Below are positions 1 through 5,149 of a stretch of 5,407 bases of DNA, one piece after another. The stretch is from an archaeon (GTDB taxonomy: Archaea > EX4484-52 > B79-G9), in assembly GCA_030630425.1 (NCBI GenBank), contig DAOVNB010000055.1, positions 1 to 5,407 of the forward strand. The letters run 5' to 3'. The notes under the pieces are model-generated. The model did no database searches and was not told the origin of the DNA. It was given only the letters and a program-made list of their open reading frames with translations. The first letter of the stretch is position 1; every line of letters starts with the position of its first letter. A program made the position numbers and the translations under genes.

Positions 1-2
1 AA

Positions 3-230
3 GCGCTTTTAGTGATTGATGGACCAATGGATATTCTTTTTATTGAAGCGGGCGAAACGAAAAAAGAGACGCTTGTTTCAGGCGACCTTGTCCGTTTTGA
101 AAAAACAGCGCACACTGTAGAAAACAACACAGAAAAACCCGCGAGATTTTTTGTATTAAAAATGGTCCCTGAAGGAAAAGACAAAAAACATATTTTTTTG
201 AATGACAAAAAAATTATTAAAAAGGAATAA
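3..230 (+). CDS. Cupin-domain protein, C-terminal part (5' end outside window)
   Basis: The reading frame is open from base 3 to a TAA at 228-230, giving 75 visible residues; the start lies to the left of the window. The GTG at 12 is an internal valine codon, because the frame continues upstream as A-L-L before it. The visible part looks like the second half of a small single-domain cupin. A glycine turn (IDGPMDILFIEAGE) leads to the second cupin motif, GDLVRFEKTAHTVEN, with a histidine that could bind metal and the following asparagine, and then a strand ending RFFVLKM. A lysine-rich tail closes the protein. The first cupin motif, with the other metal ligands, is outside the window, so metal and substrate cannot be inferred. 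It is co-oriented with eif5A, but a TATA-like element lies directly after its stop, so eif5A probably has its own promoter. The fold is likely; the function is unknown. Confidence 0.65.
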   Translation, partial: ALLVIDGPMDILFIEAGETKKETLVSGDLVRFEKTAHTVENNTEKPARFFVLKMVPEGKDKKHIFLNDKKIIKKE

Positions 231-240
231 GCTTTATATA
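225..240 (+). promoter_or_regulatory. Archaeal promoter (BRE plus TATA box) for eif5A
   Basis: TTTATATA at 233-240 is preceded by purine-rich GAATAAGC, which fits a BRE followed by a TATA box. Archaeal transcription usually starts about 25 bases beyond the TATA centre, here around 262. This would give a leader of roughly 28 bases that contains the ribosome binding site. It overlaps the last codons of the cupin gene. This is inferred from pattern and spacing only. Confidence 0.5.
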
Positions 241-272
241 ATCGCAAAGCACAATTTTTATTAAATACTTTT

Positions 273-281
273 AGGTGAGGT
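273..281 (+). promoter_or_regulatory. Ribosome binding site of eif5A
   Basis: AGGTGAGGT before the ATG at 291 holds two overlapping matches to the archaeal Shine-Dalgarno consensus GGAGGTGAT. AGGTGA at 273-278 is the longer match but sits 12 bases from the start. GAGGT at 277-281 is shorter but gives spacing closer to that of the two minus-strand genes. Either one supports the start at 291. Confidence 0.6.
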
Positions 282-290
282 CGGTTCATT

Positions 291-677
291 ATGTCAGTAG
301 AGCAGGTTGAAGCAAAACATTTCAAAAGAGGAAATTTTATAATGGTTGATGATGTTGCATGCAGGGTTTTAGACAACTCAAAATCAGCACCCGGAAAGCA
401 CGGCCATCTTAAATGCAAAATAGAGGCAACCGGCCTTCTTGACGGCAAGAAAAGAATGATAATGAAGCCGGGAGAAGCCAAAATCCCGTGTCCCATAATT
501 GATAAGCGCGCAGCACAAGTTCTATCTTTAAGCGGAAAAACAGCGCAGCTTATGGATATGGTAACCTACGATACTTTTGATACTCAGATTCCCGATGATG
601 TAACCGGCGTTACAGAAGGCGGTGAAGTCGAGTACTGGGTAATTGCAGGAACCAAAGTGATTAGGGCTGTTAAATGA
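291..677 (+). CDS. eif5A: Translation factor IF-5A (aIF5A), hypusine-containing
   Basis: A 128-residue protein of normal archaeal aIF5A length. In this family the factor binds the ribosomal E site and helps peptide bond formation at stalled sequences such as polyproline; its activity depends on hypusine made on one lysine. The modification loop is visible at residues 30-41 as SKSAPGKHGHLK, with K36 between glycine and histidine as the target. Residues 1 to about 70 match the SH3-like N-terminal domain. Residues from about 71 (CPIIDKRAAQVLSL) to the end match the OB-fold C-terminal domain. The start at 291 has a ribosome binding site, and no residues appear to be missing. The enzyme that modifies it (dys) and a polyamine enzyme (speB) lie downstream on the same strand, separated from it by two opposing genes. 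The identification is very secure. Confidence 0.98.
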   Translation: MSVEQVEAKHFKRGNFIMVDDVACRVLDNSKSAPGKHGHLKCKIEATGLLDGKKRMIMKPGEAKIPCPIIDKRAAQVLSLSGKTAQLMDMVTYDTFDTQIPDDVTGVTEGGEVEYWVIAGTKVIRAVK

Positions 678-697
678 TTTTTTAACATATTATTTTT
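678..697 (+). terminator. Poly-T terminator after eif5A
   Basis: Directly after the TGA of eif5A are a run of six T (678-683) and a second run of five T (692-696). Archaeal RNA polymerase can terminate at T-runs without a hairpin. The runs lie inside the 3' end of the opposing gene. This is inferred from base composition only. Confidence 0.4.
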
Positions 698-1380
698 GAA
701 TATGGTTCAGTAATTAAATACGCTCTAGATTTTGCATGATTCAATGTAATGGTTCTTATATTTCCAGGACGCCCACTATTTTCATTTCTTGATCTATATT
801 CCAATCTTATCAAATGATATACCTCATCCCATGAAAGAGGATACTTTTTTGTGGTGTTTACTTCATTAGAAATATGACAACTGCCTTCTTTTAATACACT
901 TTCAATATAATATGTTTCAGGATTGAATTGCACTACAAGTACATCTCGTATTCTATTATTATTAAGCACACCACGCAATGAATCGCTGTCAAGAACATAT
1001 AACATATTATCGTTTAAAGCGCCATGAACCCCATTTGGTTTGTGAATAACATCTCGTTTAGTTATATTAGGTATTATGGAACGCCGCACATCGCCTATAA
1101 TTTTATTTGTTTCGTTTTTTCTAACTTTGTAAATTTTTATTTTCTCTTTAGTTGTACCTGTTTGTTCAATAACACCTAATCGATTAAGATGGCTTATGAA
1201 TTGTCCTGCAAAATTTTTACCGCAACCGAACCAACGATCAATATCTGCAGAAGTCAGTTGATTGCCATTATTTGAAACAGAAATTAATCTTTCTTTTAGA
1301 TGTTCAGATAATGCGGGATCATAATGAATATAGTCATCACGTATGTTTGACTTAACACCATCACTCTTTTCAGAACCCAC
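682..1380 (-). CDS. Unidentified winged-helix-like protein (paralogue A)
   Basis: A 232-residue soluble protein with no signal peptide or membrane segment; I do not recognise the family. Residues about 25-86 read like a winged helix-turn-helix: helices around LSEHLKERLISV and LTSADIDRWFGCG, a recognition-type helix FAGQFISHLNRLGVIE, then a basic wing (KEKIKIYKV). A linker leads to a C-terminal domain with VVQFN at 149-153 and PLSWDEV at 181-187. Both motifs recur at similar positions in the neighbouring minus-strand gene (1415-2134), so the two are probably paralogues. The start is GTG: an in-frame TGA lies six bases upstream within a strong ribosome binding site, and the next in-frame Met is residue 126. 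It follows paralogue B by 34 bases, probably in one transcript. Its stop is four bases from that of eif5A on the opposite strand. DNA binding or regulation is inference; a mobile-element origin is possible. Confidence 0.85.
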   Translation of the reverse strand: MGSEKSDGVKSNIRDDYIHYDPALSEHLKERLISVSNNGNQLTSADIDRWFGCGKNFAGQFISHLNRLGVIEQTGTTKEKIKIYKVRKNETNKIIGDVRRSIIPNITKRDVIHKPNGVHGALNDNMLYVLDSDSLRGVLNNNRIRDVLVVQFNPETYYIESVLKEGSCHISNEVNTTKKYPLSWDEVYHLIRLEYRSRNENSGRPGNIRTITLNHAKSRAYLITEPYSKIIC

Positions 1381-1386
1381 AAGTCT

Positions 1387-1394
1387 TCACCACC
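1387..1394 (-). promoter_or_regulatory. Ribosome binding site deciding the GTG start of paralogue A
   Basis: Read on the minus strand, GGTGGTGA lies six bases before the GTG at 1380 and matches GGAGGTGA at seven of eight positions. Its final TGA is in frame with the gene, so translation cannot begin further upstream. The same ten bases, TTGGTGGTGA, with the same spacing precede paralogue B. Confidence 0.75.
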
Positions 1395-1414
1395 AAACTT
1401 AAATTCAATACTGG

Positions 1415-2134
1415 TTAAATCGCGAATTTTATGTTTCTAGACACAGTTACATGGTCTTCGACATAATTTAGCAGTAAATTCAATTCCTTTTTGCTTAAAG
1501 GTGCATAAATAGATGTTTTTCCTTCGCGCAATCCACCACTTTCTGCATTGTTGATAGTTATTTGTTCTTTATCTGTTCCAATACCTGAAACATTCAGATA
1601 TTGATTTTTGCCATTAAATGGTTTAACTTGTTTTTCCCCATAGTTGTAAACCCCCATTACAGCACCATTAGAATCGTTGAACCTGACAACAACACAGCCA
1701 TCAAGATGAGAGTAATCTGGTTCAACTAACTCGTTTGGTTCTGGTTCATCTAAAAGCCCTGCGAGCAGATTTTCTGTTTCACTTTGGGATGAAGTAATTT
1801 CTTTTTGTTTTTTGGATTTTTCAAGAATCATTGCAGCATAGGTTTTTTCGGGGTCAAATAAATTCGTAGAGGCATACGAGTGTGGTTCTCGGTCACCCAC
1901 AACCTGCAAAATATTTAAATCGACAAGAAATTTTGTTGCAGAGCTAATTTCATTACTTGTTGGTTTTCTAATTCCTTTTTTGCCTTCTGCATGATTGAGA
2001 AGATACGATGTTAGTTCACTTACGGTGAATGATTTGTTTGATGTGATAAAGTTATTCATTTTTTTTGTTGCTCTTTGTTCATTTTCTTCTTTAGGCGCAA
2101 GATATCTCCAATAACTCGCAGCATTGCCATTCAT
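1415..2134 (-). CDS. Unidentified winged-helix-like protein (paralogue B)
   Basis: A 239-residue soluble protein that I do not recognise. Residues about 22-90 resemble a winged helix: FTVSELTSYLLNH, then SNEISSATKFLVDLNILQVVG, then a short basic wing. An acidic, low-complexity linker follows (about 105-142, lysine-rich then Glu/Ser-rich, containing LLDEPEPNELVEP). The C-terminal domain holds VVVRFN at 148-153 and PLSKKELNLLLNY at 212-224, both shared with the next gene on this strand (682-1380). The ATG at 2134 is fixed by a ribosome binding site whose in-frame TGA lies just upstream. Paralogue B is the first gene of the minus-strand pair and is divergent from speB, with 87 bases between the two starts. 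No catalytic motif is visible. It may be a transcription regulator or part of a small mobile or defence unit, but nothing in the sequence decides this. Confidence 0.85.
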   Translation of the reverse strand: MNGNAASYWRYLAPKEENEQRATKKMNNFITSNKSFTVSELTSYLLNHAEGKKGIRKPTSNEISSATKFLVDLNILQVVGDREPHSYASTNLFDPEKTYAAMILEKSKKQKEITSSQSETENLLAGLLDEPEPNELVEPDYSHLDGCVVVRFNDSNGAVMGVYNYGEKQVKPFNGKNQYLNVSGIGTDKEQITINNAESGGLREGKTSIYAPLSKKELNLLLNYVEDHVTVSRNIKFAI

Positions 2135-2140
2135 AATCTC

Positions 2141-2148
2141 TCACCACC
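2141..2148 (-). promoter_or_regulatory. Ribosome binding site of paralogue B
   Basis: On the minus strand GGTGGTGA stands six bases before the ATG at 2134, with its TGA in frame as a stop. The arrangement is identical to that before the GTG of paralogue A. Confidence 0.75.
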
Positions 2149-2191
2149 AATTTCAAACAAATATAATCACTTACAAGTTGCTAATCATCAA

Positions 2192-2205
2192 ACATTTAAA
2201 TATGT
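2192..2205. promoter_or_regulatory. Symmetric TATA element shared by speB (+) and paralogue B (-)
   Basis: ACATTTAAATATGT is nearly its own reverse complement (ACATATTTAAATGT), so it offers a TATA box in both directions. On the plus strand its centre is about 24 bases before the ATG of speB, which predicts a leaderless speB transcript. On the minus strand, transcription would start near 2172, leaving a leader of about 37 bases that includes the ribosome binding site of paralogue B. It is the only good TATA candidate with correct spacing for either gene. Assigned from pattern and spacing only. Confidence 0.5.
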
Positions 2206-2221
2206 TTGCCCAAACCCGTTT

Positions 2222-3013
2222 ATGTTTTTGCACACAGAACGCCTGAACTTAATATCTGAAAACAATGATTTGAAATCATCAAGCGTAGCTATTTTCGGCG
2301 TTCCATTTGATTCAACCGAAACCAATATCCCGGGCCAAAGGTTCGCCCCAAACGCAATAAGAGATGCATTTTTGGCAAAAGAGACAGGCACGCTTACGGA
2401 TAAAATCTATGATGCGGGAAACCTTATATGTGTTTCGGGAAACGCTAAAAACACATTACAACGGCTTGAAGACACCATAAAAGACCTCGACCAGTACACA
2501 AAAACAGCAATTCCGGTCATTCTTGGAGGCGAACATACAATAACTTTGGGTGTGGTAAAAGCGCTTAAGGAAAAATACAAAGATCTACAGGTTGTCTCTT
2601 TTGACGCTCATTTTGACGTAAAGGATGATTTTCAGGGCGAAAAAATATCGCATTCAACAGTAATGAGGCGAATCGCAGAACTTGGAATTCCAGTAACGGT
2701 CATAGGCGCCCGTGCAGGAAGCAGAGAAGAACATGAGTTTGCAAAAAACATAAACACAGACCCAAAAAATGTCGATTTTACAAAACCCACATACTTATCA
2801 ATAGATATGGATGTGTTTGACCCGGCGTATGCCCCGGGTGTTGGCGATCCTGAAGTATGCGGTATTAAACCACAGGATGTTTTTGACATTCTAGCCAAAA
2901 ACATAAACCTTGCAGGCGCAGACATTGTTGAGGCAAACCCGATGATAGAAAAGCATATAACCTGCTCTCTTGCAGCAGATTTGCTTTTGAAAATATTTAA
3001 GGCGAAATTATGA
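2222..3013 (+). CDS. speB: Agmatinase-family ureohydrolase
   Basis: A 263-residue enzyme of the arginase/agmatinase family, which hydrolyses a guanidino group to urea with a two-manganese centre. All the expected metal ligands are present: H105 in LGGEHT, D128/H130/D132 in SFDAHFD, and D195/D197 in SIDMDVFDP. The conserved glutamate is E237 in IVEANP. In most archaeal members the motif after the DxD site ends in two glycines; here it reads GVGDPEVCG, with C213 in the first glycine position. The frame is open further upstream, but ATG 2222 is preferred. It places GVPFD about 25 residues in, as is usual; it sits the right distance from a TATA box; and the upstream extension would overlap paralogue B. 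No ribosome binding site is seen, so the transcript is probably leaderless. The substrate could be agmatine or N1-aminopropylagmatine (used in Thermococcales). The stop overlaps the dys start (ATGA), which implies coupled translation. Confidence 0.93.
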   Translation: MFLHTERLNLISENNDLKSSSVAIFGVPFDSTETNIPGQRFAPNAIRDAFLAKETGTLTDKIYDAGNLICVSGNAKNTLQRLEDTIKDLDQYTKTAIPVILGGEHTITLGVVKALKEKYKDLQVVSFDAHFDVKDDFQGEKISHSTVMRRIAELGIPVTVIGARAGSREEHEFAKNINTDPKNVDFTKPTYLSIDMDVFDPAYAPGVGDPEVCGIKPQDVFDILAKNINLAGADIVEANPMIEKHITCSLAADLLLKIFKAKL

Positions 3014-3933
3014 ATCACAAACACATAAAGCAGATTGACATAACCAAAAAGTCAAGTGTAGATGAAATCATGCGCCAGATGGAGGCCGGCGGTTTTGGCG
3101 CAAAAAAGCTTTCAGAAGCAGCCACAATACTTGAGGCAGCAATAAAAGACAAAGAGACAAAAGTGTTTTTAGGTGTTGCAGGCGCGTTGGTTCCGGCAGG
3201 CATGCGAAAGATTCTAAGAGATATGATTGCAGACGGTTGGGTCGATGTGGTTGTGTCAACAGGCGCAAACATTACGCACGACATAATAGAGGCTATGGGC
3301 CATCACCACACTGTCGGAAGCGAAAAAGCAGACGATTTAGAGCTTAGGGACAAAAAAATTGACCGTATTTATGATGTTTTTCTTGAAAACAAGGCATATG
3401 AGGATTTAGAAACCTATTTGCATAAAATATATGCAGACATTCCAAAAAAGAAGATGGGTGTTAGGGAATTTTTGTTTGAGATTGGAAAACGAATTGATGA
3501 TGAAAATTCCATATTAAGAACCGCGGCAGACAAGAATGTCCCGATATTCTGCCCAGGGATAGCGGATTCTGCAATGGGCTTCCATGCATGGAGTTACATT
3601 CTTGACAACGAATTAAGCGTTGATGTCTTTGAGGATATGAAGGAAATAATGGCAATAACATGGAATTCAAAAAATTCTTCGGTCTTTATCTTAGGCGGTG
3701 GGGTCCCGAAAGATTATATTTTACAGGCAATGCAGTTCTCACCAAAAGAGCACTCATCCGCAGTACAAATTACAATGGACCGGCCGGAGCACGGCGGGCT
3801 TTCAGGAGCAGAACTAAGGGAATCAATATCCTGGGGAAAGCTGGGCAAGAACGCGACCCACGCAACAGTCACAGCAGATATAACAATAGCTTTGCCGTTT
3901 ATAGTCGCAGCGCTTAAAGAACGAGGTCTGTGA
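3010..3933 (+). CDS. dys: Deoxyhypusine synthase
   Basis: A 307-residue NAD-dependent enzyme that transfers the 4-aminobutyl group of spermidine to a lysine of eIF5A, the first step of hypusine formation. Family landmarks in order: STGANITHD at 83-91; PIFCPGIADSAMG at 178-190; LGGGVPK at 228-234; PEHGGLSGAE at 259-268; and SWGKL at 274-278, in which K277 corresponds to the human lysine (K329) that forms the covalent intermediate. D290 corresponds to human D342. Counting back from K277, the position of human His288 appears to be D235 (sequence PKDY), and human D313 and D316 appear as H and L; HGGLSGA is usual for archaeal members. The start overlaps the speB stop by four bases, so the two are one operon. 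Some archaeal homologues also make homospermidine, which cannot be excluded. The partner eIF5A is encoded upstream at 291-677. Confidence 0.96.
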   Translation: MNHKHIKQIDITKKSSVDEIMRQMEAGGFGAKKLSEAATILEAAIKDKETKVFLGVAGALVPAGMRKILRDMIADGWVDVVVSTGANITHDIIEAMGHHHTVGSEKADDLELRDKKIDRIYDVFLENKAYEDLETYLHKIYADIPKKKMGVREFLFEIGKRIDDENSILRTAADKNVPIFCPGIADSAMGFHAWSYILDNELSVDVFEDMKEIMAITWNSKNSSVFILGGGVPKDYILQAMQFSPKEHSSAVQITMDRPEHGGLSGAELRESISWGKLGKNATHATVTADITIALPFIVAALKERGL

Positions 3934-3936
3934 AAT

Positions 3937-5004
3937 CTACTTAACAATCCCCTTCACCCGCTCCACAAGTTCGGGCTTGATGTAATGGTGGATTGTGACA
4001 TTATAGTTGTCTTCCCACTCTTTTTTTTTCTTTGAGAACTTCCTGTGGCCAAGCTTGTCGGCAATGGATCGAAAAAGTTCGCGAACTTCCTTTTTTGTTG
4101 CGACCTTGTGTGTTTGTAAAAACTCCTCTGCGGTTTTTGTTGCATAAAACGAACGAACGATGTGCGGGTAGAATGCCTCCCCGCAGTATCTTTTAAACCC
4201 TTCCTTGAACTGGGAATCCAAAAGCGGATGACCCGTATTTGGGTTCACAAATACAAATGATGAGTTTCCAATTGGCTTTAGAATCTCTTTTAGCCTTTTT
4301 ATGTAGGCATTTGGAAATTCTTCTGTAATTGTTCTTGGAACGCCGTCTTTTCCGATATAGTTAAAAGTGACAGAATTTCCATTTATTGTGATATCGCTTT
4401 TTTTCAAGGTGGTTAATCCTTTGTGCCCGTGGGCTTTATAGTATATTTCGTTTCCAACCCGCATGTATGTATTAAGGATAGTGTATATGGGAACCGCGAG
4501 ATTGTCGTTTCTGTTCAAAAGCGCGGTTGCGACATTTCGTTTTAATTTTGGGTAGCGCTTTTCAAAATCCTCAACTGCCTTGTATTTCTTTTCATTTGCC
4601 TTCCCTTTTTTCTCAAGCGTATACACATAGGAATATGTTCCTCCGGGATTCCTGTAAATTACATCCCAATGCGTGTTTGAGCTTTCATCGTGTATTGTAA
4701 GATGGTCTGCGAAAAGCGAGTATGCCTTGTCAAGCTTTCTTCCATCGGGAAGCACACTAATCCTTGCGCCCTGTGGTTTTCCTTCAGGGGATATCTGGCC
4801 TTTTAGGAATTCCGGGTTCTTGGCATCAATAAGAAAATCCAGATTGTTATGCGCGCAAAAAAGTTCAACAACATGCATTGCCAATGGGAACTCATTTGAG
4901 GATTTATCCCATGAATTGCTTGTTCTTTCATAAACATTACAGTCTTTAGTTTTGATTCTAAGTGTGCCTTTAAGAACAGGTTTTGCCTTTTTGTCCGCCA
5001 TCAT
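3937..5004 (-). CDS. Type IB DNA topoisomerase (poxvirus/bacterial type)
   Basis: A 355-residue protein that would relax supercoils by nicking one strand through a 3'-phosphotyrosine. All five catalytic positions of the family can be placed: R182 in MRVGNEIYYKAHGHKGLTTL (the signature that sets type IB topoisomerases apart from integrases), K219 in YIGKDG, R284 in HIVRSFYAT, H320 in LGHRK, and nucleophile Y341 in HHYIKPELV. The N-terminal part (about 80-165) fits the DNA-clamp region, with GGTYSYVYTLEKKGKANEKKY resembling the bacterial GRxQYxYH segment only loosely. Before R284 the sequence is HxxR, as in tyrosine recombinases, where pox and bacterial enzymes have KxxR. It differs in length and motifs from the much larger eukaryotic-type TopIB of Thaumarchaeota. 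The start has two adjacent ATGs (5004, 5001) and no ribosome binding site. The stop is three bases from that of dys on the opposite strand. A recombinase role is the main alternative. Confidence 0.85.
   Translation of the reverse strand: MMADKKAKPVLKGTLRIKTKDCNVYERTSNSWDKSSNEFPLAMHVVELFCAHNNLDFLIDAKNPEFLKGQISPEGKPQGARISVLPDGRKLDKAYSLFADHLTIHDESSNTHWDVIYRNPGGTYSYVYTLEKKGKANEKKYKAVEDFEKRYPKLKRNVATALLNRNDNLAVPIYTILNTYMRVGNEIYYKAHGHKGLTTLKKSDITINGNSVTFNYIGKDGVPRTITEEFPNAYIKRLKEILKPIGNSSFVFVNPNTGHPLLDSQFKEGFKRYCGEAFYPHIVRSFYATKTAEEFLQTHKVATKKEVRELFRSIADKLGHRKFSKKKKEWEDNYNVTIHHYIKPELVERVKGIVK
4021..4029 (+). terminator. Possible T-run terminator for the speB-dys transcript
   Basis: Nine consecutive T lie about 90 bases past the dys stop, within the opposing topoisomerase gene, where they encode its lysine run at residues 325-327. 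No T-run lies closer to dys, so this is the first strong candidate. If used, the transcript would be antisense to the last 90 or so bases of the topoisomerase gene. Confidence 0.25.
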
Positions 5005-5027
5005 ATCAATATATTGTGTTTTTCAGT

Positions 5028-5035
5028 TAAAATAT
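5028..5035 (-). promoter_or_regulatory. TATA box for the topoisomerase IB gene
   Basis: On the minus strand ATATTTTA, preceded by the purine-rich AAGAAA, is centred about 27 bases before the ATG at 5004. With no ribosome binding site in between, this fits a leaderless or nearly leaderless transcript. Inferred from spacing and composition. Confidence 0.4.
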
Positions 5036-5120
5036 TTTCTTAAAAAAAGGGTGTGTCTGTGCAGATAAACCTGTCAAAGCGCGAGGATAAAATACTGGCG
5101 CAGGGACATAAAGAAAAAAC

Positions 5121-5129
5121 AATTTAAAG
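5121..5129 (+). promoter_or_regulatory. TATA box for the 3' gene
   Basis: AATTTAAAG is centred about 25 bases before ATG 5150 and is preceded by the purine-rich AAGAAAAAAC, as expected for a BRE. This favours 5150 over the in-frame ATGs at 5132 and 5144 and suggests a leaderless transcript. Inferred from spacing only. Confidence 0.4.
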
Positions 5130-5149
5130 ATATGGCAAGTATAATGCAT

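Noticed and set aside
12..230. Cupin gene starting at GTG 12
   Set aside because: The frame is open to the window edge and the upstream residues continue a cupin strand, so GTG 12 is internal.
682..2134. Toxin-antitoxin pair
   Set aside because: Both proteins are over 230 residues, both look like winged-helix proteins, and neither shows a nuclease, kinase or other toxin motif.
2075..2221. Upstream extension of speB by 49 codons
   Set aside because: It would overlap the 5' end of paralogue B, encodes a Phe/Arg- and Pro-rich sequence unlike agmatinases, and starts before the predicted promoter. ATG 2222 fits both family length and TATA spacing.
2632..3024. 130-codon minus-strand open frame
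   Set aside because: It lies antisense to speB, whose plus-strand product has all catalytic motifs; composition is that of a shadow frame.
3015..3947. Several short open frames on both strands within dys
   Set aside because: All lie inside a gene with complete deoxyhypusine synthase motifs, and none has a ribosome binding site or recognisable product.
3937..5004. Integrase/tyrosine recombinase as the main call, marking a mobile element
   Set aside because: HxxR is recombinase-like, but RVGNE...GLTTL, GKDG and YIKPELV follow type IB topoisomerases, and no att repeats or tRNA target are visible nearby.
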